This document shows positions 57,501-64,000 of a DNA stretch of 64,000 nucleotides, piece by piece. This DNA is from Obesumbacterium proteus (GTDB lineage: Bacteria > Pseudomonadota > Gammaproteobacteria > Enterobacterales > Enterobacteriaceae): the NCBI RefSeq assembly GCF_001586165.1, contig NZ_CP014608.1, forward strand, positions 3,968,001-4,032,000. Reading direction: 5' to 3'. Numbering within the stretch: the stretch's first letter is position 1; each line of letters begins with the position of its first letter. A program made the position numbers and the translations under genes. The notes beneath the pieces are model-generated. The model searched no databases, was not told where the DNA came from, and was given only the letters and a program-made list of their open reading frames with translations.

Positions 57501-57857
57501 GCGGATCGGCATGCGCCAGTCCAACGTTTTCAGCGGGGCGAAGTTCCCCTGTTTTTAATCAGCTTAAAAGCTGGTGGCGTTGGGTTAAATCTGACTGCGG
57601 CGGATACGGTGATCCATTACGATCCGTGGTGGAATCCCGCGGCTGAAAATCAGGCGACCGACCGTGCGCACCGAATGGGGCAAGACAAACCGGTGTTCGT
57701 TTACAAACTGATTGCCGCTGGCAGCATTGAAGAGAAAATCGTGGCGCTACAGGATAAAAAAGCCGCGCTGGCTGACAGCATTTTGTCTGAGGACACCAGT
57801 GGTACGACGAAGTTCTCGGCTGACGATCTTAGTGCGCTATTTGAGCCGATAAATTGA
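54600..57857 (+). CDS. SWIM-domain SNF2-family DEAD-box helicase
   Basis: The 1085-residue protein has a SWIM zinc finger (CSCPVGFNCKH, residues ~78-88), a long middle region, and a SNF2 helicase core from ~630: DDMGLGKTVQTLAHI, DEAQCVKN, LTGTPLENHLGEIWSLFDFL, and C-terminal LFSQFTGMLDLI and TDRAHRMGQDKPV. Such proteins translocate on DNA; the role in bacteria is unclear. The ATG at 54600 is chosen because SYDRTQVAHWLG matches the family start; GTG at 54534 also opens the frame. Confidence 0.88.
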   Translation: MPSVSYDRTQVAHWLGHATLAKARDYSRAVSQLHWQGNMLTAKVQGTEKRPYAVVIYFHDKQNQLRIEGECSCPVGFNCKHVAAVLLAGLEEQEPTATGARPELLRWLEAFRAQQTTSIAAKKPTQTLAYVLAWSEHRQHHEIRLFKAKLDKDGIVRSIDQQWNNIEPALVKPPKFVTPEDFQILRELWIERPRNGMMAFELQGTSGAELIRKMMATGRFFVIDSNEPLYLGEQRPGEVQWQRLPDHRLRPILQVQPQASWVLPTTPPWYIDTQSGEAGTVELNHAFAQLDEFLSMPPISLSEAPLVAAVLGEVAPELPLPPSMSSSELRVIDVEPVPVLQLDTQNVYMGGFGNYGYRNWPLDFATFSFDYDGISVDPKQDTTLFPADNGNVIQIQRRSDIEKQRAKELKNCGLELITLSDKTRPPSLPDTIYGLPNPESWPSFVSHTLPTLQNKGWRIVMTHDSNFNIIEINDISGSIQSGDEGWFDVEMGILVGDRTVRLEPLLADLFRRDRRWLDGELETIDDDEGIILSTEQGERLRIAANRLKPVVRVLVDLFAQLGHGKETLKVSALDAGRLAALSDTGRWQFHGETSIQALAQRLQDGPGLQLVPVPVGLQATLRGYQHQGLSWMQFLREQNISGVLADDMGLGKTVQTLAHILLEKESGRLDRPALIVVPTTLVHNWREEAARFTPDLNVLVLSGPQRKDHFDRIEQCDLILTTYSLLWRDQKDLTQHDYHLLILDEAQCVKNATTRAATALRDLNARHRLCLTGTPLENHLGEIWSLFDFLLPGFLGSQKEFNQRWRVPIERDGDAVRRDLLVRRIRPFMLRRRKDDVATELPPKTTLLRTVELKGSQRDLYETVRTAMQEKVRTAIDSQGMARSHIIVLDALLKLRQVCCDPRLVNLEKAALVKESAKLELLLELLPEMIDEGRRILLFSQFTGMLDLISQALDKAGIAYVTLTGSTADRHAPVQRFQRGEVPLFLISLKAGGVGLNLTAADTVIHYDPWWNPAAENQATDRAHRMGQDKPVFVYKLIAAGSIEEKIVALQDKKAALADSILSEDTSGTTKFSADDLSALFEPIN

Positions 57858-57968
57858 AGCCGTGCGGTAAGCCGCACGAACAGTTTTTCATTTTTCAAAT
57901 CAGCGTTGAGGTGTAACATTTATCCTTAATTATTAAACGATTTTATCTTACCTATTAAAGGAATGCTT

Positions 57969-58787
57969 ATGAGCTACCGCATGATTGCGCTTGATCTGGA
58001 CGGCACCCTGCTAACCAGTCGTAAACAGATACTTCCTGAGTCGCTGGCTGCGCTAGATTTGGCACGCAAAGCAGGTTTAGAAGTGATGATCGTTACCGGT
58101 CGCCATCATATTGCCATTCATCCTTTCTATCAGGCACTTAACCTCAATACCCCGGCGATTTGCTGCAATGGCACCTATCTCTATGACTATCAGGCGCGCA
58201 GCGTGCTGGCATCAAACCCGTTGACCGCAGAGCAAGCTCATCAAGTGTTAGAACGCCTAAACGATGCTGATATCCACGGCCTGATGTACGTCGATGACGC
58301 TATGCTGTATCAGCAAACCAGTGGCCATGTCATTCGTTCTCATGCTTGGGCGGAATCTCTACCTGAGAATCAGCGCCCAACCCTACTTCAGGTTGAAAGC
58401 CTCCAGCAGGCCGCTAACGATGTTAAAGCCATCTGGAAGTTCGCTACCTCCGATACCGATATTGCCAAACTGCGCGCTTTCGCTGACGGTATCGAATCTG
58501 ATCTGGGACTCGCCTGTGAATGGTCTTGGCACGATCAGGTCGACGTTGCGCAAGCGGGCAACAGCAAAGGTAATCGACTAGCTGAATACGTTGCGTCACG
58601 CGGCATTGATATGTCTGAAGTGATTGCCTTTGGCGATAACTTCAACGACATCAGCATGCTAGAAAACGTCGGGCTCGGTGTTGCTATGGGCAACAGCGCC
58701 GACGAAGTAAAAGCGCGTGCCAAAGCCGTTATCGGTGGAAATGAAGAAACATCTATTGCCGATTTCCTGAAGCAAAAAGTTCTGTAG
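57969..58787 (+). CDS. ybhA: Pyridoxal phosphatase YbhA (HAD family)
   Basis: The 272-residue HAD phosphatase has LDLDGTLL (nucleophile Asp), TGRHHIAIHPFYQAL and GDNFNDISMLE. It matches E. coli YbhA closely. AAAGGA lies 6 nt before the ATG at 57969; the ATG two codons earlier is less likely. Confidence 0.92.
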   Translation: MSYRMIALDLDGTLLTSRKQILPESLAALDLARKAGLEVMIVTGRHHIAIHPFYQALNLNTPAICCNGTYLYDYQARSVLASNPLTAEQAHQVLERLNDADIHGLMYVDDAMLYQQTSGHVIRSHAWAESLPENQRPTLLQVESLQQAANDVKAIWKFATSDTDIAKLRAFADGIESDLGLACEWSWHDQVDVAQAGNSKGNRLAEYVASRGIDMSEVIAFGDNFNDISMLENVGLGVAMGNSADEVKARAKAVIGGNEETSIADFLKQKVL

Positions 58788-58855
58788 TTTCATTCAACCG
58801 ACTCCGCAAGATATCTATTCGAGCCAACCGTATTCGAGTCAACCGATGTTAAAGG

Positions 58856-58878
58856 GTGAGGGAGGTGTATTCCCTCAC
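58856..58878. terminator. Hairpin between ybhA and the tisB-like gene
   Basis: GTGAGGGA / TCCCTCAC form a perfect 8-bp stem with a 7-nt loop, extended by GGG/CAC pairs. On the minus strand CCCTTTAAC follows. It may end both transcripts. Confidence 0.5.
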
Positions 58879-58933
58879 ACCTTAGTTACGTTTTAGCTTG
58901 CTGCTCTTGATATCACTTCTCAGATATCATTTC

Positions 58934-59020
58934 TCAAATATGATTGAGCAGTAATCTAATCAGCCGCATCGCTGCGACGATGAACTCTAAAACAACAATT
59001 ATTGCTGATAATAGACTCAT
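58934..59020 (-). CDS. TisB-like small hydrophobic peptide, type I toxin
   Basis: A 28-codon ORF starting MSLLSAIIVVLEF and continuing IVAAMRLIRLLLNHI. It aligns without gaps to E. coli TisB (29 residues), with 10 of 28 identical, including the IVAA core. GGGAG lies 8 nt before the ATG. A LexA box overlaps its likely promoter at 59208-59227, giving a leader of about 185 nt, as in tisB. TisB forms pores in the inner membrane and leads to persistence after DNA damage. The match is by recall and needs testing. Confidence 0.75.
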   Translation of the reverse strand: MSLLSAIIVVLEFIVAAMRLIRLLLNHI

Positions 59021-59098
59021 CCGCTTGCTCCCTGCATAAGGAGCATGACGCCTGCATGACTTACCTTTACATTGCCTATCGCCACACTGGGATCACAT

Positions 59099-59119
59099 GT
59101 TAGGGCGATCGTGCCATAC
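59099..59119 (-). promoter_or_regulatory. Antisense-RNA target in the tisB-like leader
   Basis: The leader of the tisB-like mRNA contains a 21-nt stretch able to pair with the first 21 nt of the convergent RNA at 59317 with 19 Watson-Crick and two G-U pairs. It lies about 80 nt before the toxin start codon, which fits a ribosome standby site. CGCCCUAAC in it can also pair with the mRNA's own 5' end. Confidence 0.75.
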
Positions 59120-59207
59120 TCCAAGCCAAGGCACCGGTCAGCACCACCTGTTCCAGCTAGGACTTAAGAAATCTTCTTTCATCCACATTGGCATGCCGCC
59201 CTAACAA

Positions 59208-59227
59208 TACTGATTATATATACAGTT
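59208..59227. promoter_or_regulatory. LexA box over the tisB-like promoter
   Basis: TACTG-ATTATATATA-CAGTT fits the LexA consensus with one arm mismatch. On the minus strand it contains TATAAT, a perfect -10, so LexA would block this promoter. Transcription would start about 59205 with GUUAGGGCGG. Confidence 0.88.
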
Positions 59228-59280
59228 TCTCACGACTGTATATTTCGCCAAATTTACAACTATCTTAAGTTATTCGCGTA

Positions 59281-59310
59281 TTGCGACGGGCATGAACCTA
59301 TCGCTATACT
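59281..59310 (+). promoter_or_regulatory. Promoter of the istR-like RNA
   Basis: TTGCGA (-35, 59281-59286), an 18-bp spacer and TATACT (-10, 59305-59310) predict a start near 59317, exactly where the 21-nt antisense stretch begins. No LexA box overlaps it, so it would be constitutive. Confidence 0.75.
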
Positions 59311-59316
59311 CTTCCC

Positions 59317-59406
59317 GTTAGGGTGATCGTGCCGTACATTTTTCGCCTTCGGCAACCAACCGTTAGGCGCATAAACAAAAAACTCCGCACTAGGCGGAGT
59401 TTTTTG
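59317..59406 (+). ncRNA. IstR-1-like antitoxin RNA
   Basis: The predicted ~90-nt RNA begins with the stretch pairing to the tisB-like leader and ends at a terminator, ACTCCGC / GCGGAGT followed by TTTTTT (59382-59405). An inner CGCC...GGCG stem lies between. Its terminator also serves modC on the other strand. E. coli IstR-1 is 75 nt and works the same way. Confidence 0.75.
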
Positions 59407-59425
59407 TTTTATTCATTTGCGAAGA

Positions 59426-60483
59426 TTAACGACTGATCGACACGCTTTTAATCTGCGCATAGAGCTTTTGGTTCACGTGAATATTGAGTTCATCACGCGC
59501 CCACGGGGTGATTCGCGCCCATAAGATCGCCTCTCCCACCGATAGCTTCACTTCCACCTGCTCGTCGACGTCCAAGCACTCTACAACGGTCGCCGCTAAA
59601 ATATTACGAATGCTCGTCGACGCGGGAGGCTCTAAAACTAACGAGACATCCGCAGCATTAATGCGTATGCGCAGTTGGCTATGCGGCGCAGCATCGAGTT
59701 TGCCCACCCAAATATGCTGCTCACCCAACGATAATGCCGTCATGGCATAGTGCTCATGATGCTTTAATACGCTGACATTGAGCACGCTGCTCTGCTCTTC
59801 TTTTGCAGCCAAGGACGTAATGCGCTGCTCGCCCAAACATCTTCAAGCTTGCCAAACGCACGGACTTGGCCTTGGTCAAGCAGCAACACATATTCAGCCA
59901 AACGTAAAATTTCATCCATGCTGTGGCTAACATAAAGGATGGGGATATTCACGTCTTGCGCCAAGCGCTCTAGATACGGGAGAAGCTCACGTTTACGCGG
60001 TACATCTAACGAAGCTAAGGGTTCGTCCATTAATAAAACTTCTGGAGCTGTTAACAACGCACGTCCGATTGCTACGCGTTGTTTTTCACCCCCTGACAGG
60101 CTAAATGGAAAACGGTCTAGCAGGGCCTCAATACCCAACAGTTTAACGATGCTGTCAAACTGCGGGTGCATCGATGCAGCCATGCCATATTCCAGATTTC
60201 CACGCACGCGATAATGGGGAAATAAACGCGCATCCTGAAAAACGTAGCCAATGCGGCGCTTTTCAGGCGGTAAACAAATGCGGCGCGCAGTATCGACCAA
60301 TGCCCTACCGTTGAGCACGACAGACCCTTTTTGCGGGCGAGTCAGCCCACCGATCACATTAATAAGCGAAGTTTTTCCCGCACCGGATAACCCAAAAATA
60401 GCCGTGATACCCGTTGAGGGAAGCGTTGCTTTAACGTCGAGATTCAAATCGCCAAGGCGCTGATGTATATCAAGCTCTAGCAT
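59426..60483 (-). pseudogene. modC: Molybdate ABC transporter ATPase ModC, one frameshift
   Basis: Walker A FGLSGAGKTS, LSGGEKQRVAIGRAL and LLMDEPLASLD are in the first frame; the C-terminal MOP/TOBE domain (NVSVLKHHEHYAMTAL to YAQIKSVSISR) is in the second. The change is in an A run (T4 at 59801-59804 on the plus strand); adding one base restores 352 residues, the length of E. coli ModC. It energises molybdate import with ModAB. Confidence 0.9.
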
Positions 60484-60488
60484 GCGTC

Positions 60489-61178
60489 TTAGCCCCCCAA
60501 CCGCTTCTGGCTCCATCGTGCCAGCCATTCAGACAGCAGCAATGAAACCAAAGATAAAACAATCGCAATGGCACACAGGCGAGCAGCATCCGCTTCTGCA
60601 CCCGGCGTTTCAATTAGGGTATACATCGCCAGAGGAATCGTTCGGGTTTCACCAGGAATATTGGATACAAAGGTGATGGTTGCGCCAAATTCACCGAGTG
60701 AACGAGCAAACGCCAGCACGGTTCCAGCCAGAATGCCAGGGAACGAGAGCGGCAGCGTGATGGTGAAAAATACCCGCCATGGGTTTGCCCCCAGAGTACG
60801 GGCAGCCTGCTCCAGTTTAGAGTCAACCGCCGCTAACGCGAGCCGAATGGCACGAACCATTAGAGGAAAAGCCACCACCGCTGAAGCTAACGCAGCACCA
60901 TGCCAGCTAAAACTGAAACTAAAACCAAACCAGTCATAAAGCCATGCGCCAATCACGCCCTTACGTCCCATGCCGATTAATAGCAAATAGCCAATAACGA
61001 CCGGAGGTAAAACCAGCGGCAGATGAATAATGCTATCAAGCAGAGACTTGCCGGGGAAATTGCAACGCACCAGCACCCACGCAGTAAAAATACCGACTGG
61101 AAGGCTAAAGATAACGGCCGTCCCTGCAACCTGTAGGCTCAGGACGACCGCTTCCCACTCATATGCACTCAGAAACAT
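60489..61178 (-). CDS. modB: Molybdate ABC transporter permease ModB
   Basis: The 229-residue protein has five or six membrane segments and the EAA loop AARTLGANPWRVFFTITLPLSFPGILAG near residue 140. Its ATG overlaps the modA stop (TAATG), and modC starts 5 nt after its stop. It is intact. Confidence 0.95.
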   Translation of the reverse strand: MFLSAYEWEAVVLSLQVAGTAVIFSLPVGIFTAWVLVRCNFPGKSLLDSIIHLPLVLPPVVIGYLLLIGMGRKGVIGAWLYDWFGFSFSFSWHGAALASAVVAFPLMVRAIRLALAAVDSKLEQAARTLGANPWRVFFTITLPLSFPGILAGTVLAFARSLGEFGATITFVSNIPGETRTIPLAMYTLIETPGAEADAARLCAIAIVLSLVSLLLSEWLARWSQKRLGG

Positions 61179-61944
61179 TAGCGCGGGGTAAATCCATAAC
61201 GAGTGAAGATCGCTGCGGCTTCTGGCGTGCGCAGATAGTCATAAAATGCTTTTACCGCTGGCGTTTGTTTGTCTTTCACAATGGCCATTGGGTATTCAAC
61301 AGGTTTATGCGAATCCGCTGGGAAAATCCCAACAACTTTCACTTTTTGCTTGCGACAGCATCAGAGCCGTAAACAATACCTAAAGGCGCTTCATCGCGTT
61401 CAACCAAGGCCAGCGCGGCGCGCACATCGTTAGCCCGTGCCATGAGTGGAGATAGCTCATCCCACGCGCCCAATTTCTGTAATGCTTCTTTCGCATAGAT
61501 GCCCGCAGGAACGTGATCAGGATCGCCCACCGCCAAACGGCCACCGTTCAACAATGCTTTCCAATCGGTTTTTTTATCAATATTCACTTTATCGATTTTG
61601 CTGTCTTTTGAAGCGACCAACACCAGTTCGTTGCCCAACAGCGTGATGCGGGTATCAGCAACCATCGCTTTTTTATCAATAGCGAAATCCATCCACTGCT
61701 GGTCTGCAGAGATGAAGAGGTCTGCTGGAGCGCCTTGGTCAATTTGGCGTGCAAGCGTGGAAGAGGAAGCAAAGGAAGACACAACTTTTACGTCTTTTCC
61801 TTTTTCATACTGTGCGGCAATATCTTGCAGTGCGTTAGTTAAGGACGCCGCCGCAAATACGGTAACTTTTTCTTGTGCGATAGCAACCTGACTAACGCCA
61901 ACGGCCAGAACGGTACCTACAACCAACTTATTCCATGCTTTCAT
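61178..61944 (-). pseudogene. modA: Molybdate-binding protein ModA, one frameshift
   Basis: The protein has a signal peptide (MKAWNKLVVGTVLAVGVSQVAIAQE) in parts and KVTVFAAASLTNAL, the molybdate pocket. The first frame stops at 61339 after SDAVASKK; adding one A in the run 61343-61347 continues with VKVVGIFPADSHKPVEYP to RYGFTPR and gives 255 residues, near E. coli ModA (257). It binds molybdate in the periplasm. Confidence 0.9.
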
Positions 61945-61977
61945 CAGTGACCCCATTAAAATGATGTGATGCCCATA

Positions 61978-62001
61978 CGTTATGTATTTGATTATATGAC
62001 G
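61978..62001. promoter_or_regulatory. Probable ModE operator upstream of modA
   Basis: CGTTATGTA, six bases, then TATATGACG form an inverted repeat (7 of 9 pairs) resembling ModE sites (CGTTATATT-type half-sites). It lies 34 bp before the modA start. Molybdate-bound ModE would repress modABC. Confidence 0.7.
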
Positions 62002-62094
62002 TGAGCAACATCAGTGTCACTGACAATATCGGTGCGATATCGGTAAACATGAAGTGAGTTTGATTTATCGAAAAAGTTTGCGGCGTCTCAAACA

Positions 62095-62124
62095 AAAACG
62101 CCCAGCGATTATCGCTGGGCGTTT
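62095..62124 (-). terminator. Terminator of acrZ
   Basis: CGCCCAGCGAT / ATCGCTGGGCG form a perfect 11-bp stem with a 1-nt nominal loop; on the minus strand GTTTTTG follows. Confidence 0.88.
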
Positions 62125-62141
62125 CGTAAAAATATCACGTT

Positions 62142-62291
62142 TTAGTGATTAGAACGTTTTTCATCAGAATGACCAACGCCGGAGACAATGTTAAACACTT
62201 CTCCCAAGCCATAAATCAAGCCAAGAATGGCAGCCATAACCACGGGAACCATGATTGCAGCAAATACCAGACTCTTTAATAATTCCAACAT
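62142..62291 (-). CDS. acrZ: AcrZ, small AcrB-binding membrane protein
   Basis: The 49-residue protein MLELLKSLVFAAIMVPVVMA... matches E. coli AcrZ (YbhT) almost throughout, with one membrane helix and GLGEVFNIVSGVGHSDEK. It binds AcrB and changes AcrAB-TolC drug selectivity. Location between modABC and modE is as in E. coli. The ATG at 62291 is the homologous start. Confidence 0.95.
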   Translation of the reverse strand: MLELLKSLVFAAIMVPVVMAAILGLIYGLGEVFNIVSGVGHSDEKRSNH

Positions 62292-62497
62292 AACAGCCTC
62301 ACTCAGTGTTGGTTGCAGCAATTCAGCCACACTATCTCATACTGACTCATAATACAGAATCTCGCTGCATATATTAAACAGCTTAGCGCAAATTGTACGC
62401 CCTAAACGTGCGGTCTGAAGTTATTCGCATATGCGGTTTGCGTCTTGGGGGCGTTATCAGCGAAAATGAAAGCATAACCTGTGAAGGATGAACCCTA

Positions 62498-63289
62498 ATG
62501 CAAGCCGAAATTTTACTGACGCTAAAACTCCAGCAACGCCTGTTTGCCGATCCGCGTCGGATTGAATTACTCAAACAGGTCCGCCACACCGGTTCTATCA
62601 GTCAGGGCGCGAAGCTAGCTGGGATCAGCTACAAAAGCGCTTGGGATGCCGTGAATGAGATGAACCAGCTTTCCGAAGAGTCATTGGTCGATCGCGCAAC
62701 CGGCGGTAAAGGCGGCGGCGGTGCCAAAATCACCCGCTACGGCGAGCGCCTGATTGCCCTTTACGATCTTCTTGGGCAGATCCAGCAAAAAGCGTTCGAC
62801 GTACTAAACAAAGACGATCTTCCCCTAGACAGCCTGCTAGCCGCGATCGCGCGTTTCTCTTTACAAACCAGCGCCCGTAACCAGTTTTTTGGTACCGTCA
62901 CCGAACGCGACCACCAGCAGGTACAGCAGCACATCAGCGTACTGCTCGCCGATGGAAAAACCTTGCTGCGCGCCGCCATCACGGAGCAAAGCGCCGAGCG
63001 TTTAGCGCTGGCTCCCGGTAAAGAAGTATTGGTATTAATCAAAGCCCCGTGGGTGAAATTAACCACCGACGCGGCGCTCGCTCATGCCGCAGATAACAAC
63101 TTAACCGGCAAAGTGAGCCACATTCAGTCGGGTGCCGAAAACAGCGAAGTACTGGTACAACTCGACGGCGGCGTTACGCTCTGTTCTACCGTTGATAACC
63201 AAACCATGGCTCATCTGAAGCTAAGCATAGGTGAAACGGTAACGGCGCAGTTCAATGCCGATCAGGTGATTTTGGCCACCTTAGCCTAA
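62498..63289 (+). CDS. modE: Molybdate-responsive regulator ModE
   Basis: The 263-residue protein has a winged HTH (GSISQGAKLAGISYKSAWDAVNEMN in parts, residues ~30-55) and two MOP domains (~125-190, ~200-263; SARNQFFGTV, NNLTGKVSHIQSGAENSEV). It senses molybdate and controls modABC. It is intact. Confidence 0.95.
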   Translation: MQAEILLTLKLQQRLFADPRRIELLKQVRHTGSISQGAKLAGISYKSAWDAVNEMNQLSEESLVDRATGGKGGGGAKITRYGERLIALYDLLGQIQQKAFDVLNKDDLPLDSLLAAIARFSLQTSARNQFFGTVTERDHQQVQQHISVLLADGKTLLRAAITEQSAERLALAPGKEVLVLIKAPWVKLTTDAALAHAADNNLTGKVSHIQSGAENSEVLVQLDGGVTLCSTVDNQTMAHLKLSIGETVTAQFNADQVILATLA

Positions 63290-63445
63290 ACGCCGACACT
63301 GATAAAATAGCGCTCCCTCTTTAATCGGAGGGATATAGTGCCGTTATCATTCTTTCGTATGAAATCTCCCGCTGCTAGCCTTGACACTCCACGACGCACT
63401 GATTATCCCTAATAGCTGAAAACTTTTTAGGGAGCCGCGTGCCGT

Positions 63446-64000
63446 ATGACCTCATTAAGCTTTAGCCAAGCCCGTTTTCGCCTCGGCGACACTCGAACAC
63501 TTTTTTTTACCCGAACTCACCCTTCATTCTGGCGAGAGCTGGGCATTTGTCGGTGCAAACGGCAGTGGAAAATCAGCGCTGGCGCGGGCGCTCACGCAGG
63601 ACTTACCACAGCTTAATGGCGAAGCAACATCGGCATTCGTTCACCCTATCCGCCTCTCGTTTGAGCAATTGCAAAAGCTTCTTAGCGACGAATGGCAGCG
63701 TAATAACACCGACATGCTTAGCGAAGGTGAAGATGATACCGGCAGCACTACCGCCGAAATTATTCAGTCTGAAGTAAAAGACTCAAAACGCTGCCAACAA
63801 TTAGCCGCTCAGTTTGGTATTGAGCCGTTGCTCGACCGTCGCTTTAAATACCTCTCGACCGGTGAAACGCGTAAAGCTTTGCTGTGCCAAACGCTGATGA
63901 GCCAGCCTGATTTGCTGGTGTTGGACGAACCCTTTGATGGATTAGACGTTAACTCGCGGGCGCAATTAGCGCAGATGCTGCAAATGCTAAACGCTCAGGG
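63446..64000 (+). pseudogene. modF: Molybdate-locus ABC ATPase ModF, frameshifted and cut by window end
   Basis: It starts MTSLSFSQARFRLGDTRTLF; a run of eight T (63501-63508) then shifts the frame. With seven T it reads LPELTLHSGESWAFVGANG with Walker A GANGSGKSA and continues FEQLQKLLSDEWQRNNTDML, STGETRKALLCQTLM and LDEPFDGLDV to the window edge. This matches E. coli ModF, a double ABC ATPase of unclear function. Confidence 0.88.

Noticed and set aside
59228..59250. Second LexA-like half (CTGTATATTTCG) next to the tisB-like promoter
   Set aside because: It lacks the CAG half-site at the right distance.
63547..63777. 76-codon ORF in the modF region
   Set aside because: It is out of frame with the strong ModF match (Walker A and signature motifs) and is a shadow of it.

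Overview
The window looks like a chromosome segment of an Enterobacterales bacterium, most like Hafnia or a close relative. Many proteins closely match E. coli K-12 proteins (MurP, ClsC, LeuE, ecotin, YbiT, PbpG, Tam, EamA, DusC, UvrB, BioABCDF, YbhA, ModABCEF, AcrZ), but gene order differs. The genus is an inference from memory; no search was run.

Left core, 1-25 kb: the end of murP; clsC; a sugar-phosphate operon (PTS EIICB, RpiB, Rpe-like epimerase) opposite an RpiR-type regulator, probably for allose or allulose; leuE; a second RpiB/LacAB-type isomerase; a MarA/RamA-like regulator; ecotin; ybiT; an amidohydrolase / monooxygenase-like / isochorismatase-like operon opposite a LysR regulator; a LysR-SDR pair; a chemoreceptor behind a sigma-28 promoter; yedI; pbpG; tam; eamA.

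Island, about 25,194-39,090 (13.9 kb, AT-rich): it splits the native dusC gene (3' part 24552-25191, 5' part 39091-39393). It carries a retron (OLD-type ATPase/TOPRIM effector, msr-msd RNA, reverse transcriptase), a large serine recombinase that is the likely integrase, a small serine recombinase, a lipoprotein/secreted-protein pair, a C-protein-like regulator with two C-box-like operators, a three-gene system resembling ABC-3C (alpha/beta-hydrolase effector, middle component, zinc-hook ABC ATPase), a complete divergent dusC that would replace the broken one, and a zinc-finger-like protein of unknown function. Joining the outer ends of the island gives a palindromic attP around a TG dinucleotide.

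Right core, 39-64 kb: a MocR regulator opposite an AhpD-like protein, a LysR regulator, a flavodoxin-fold oxidoreductase, a VF530-like protein, uvrB with a LexA box, a HicA/HicB-like pair, the biotin operons with a BirA operator, ggt, a SWIM/SNF2 helicase, ybhA, then the molybdate genes modCBA, acrZ, modE and modF. Between ybhA and modC lies an apparently unannotated SOS-controlled type I toxin-antitoxin locus resembling tisB/istR-1: a 28-residue hydrophobic peptide, a LexA box on its promoter, and a convergent small RNA whose first 21 nt can pair with the toxin leader.

Seven single-base length changes in homopolymers break five genes (retron effector three times, ABC-3C hydrolase, modC, modA, modF). 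They may be sequencing errors or real decay; these genes are marked as frameshifted.
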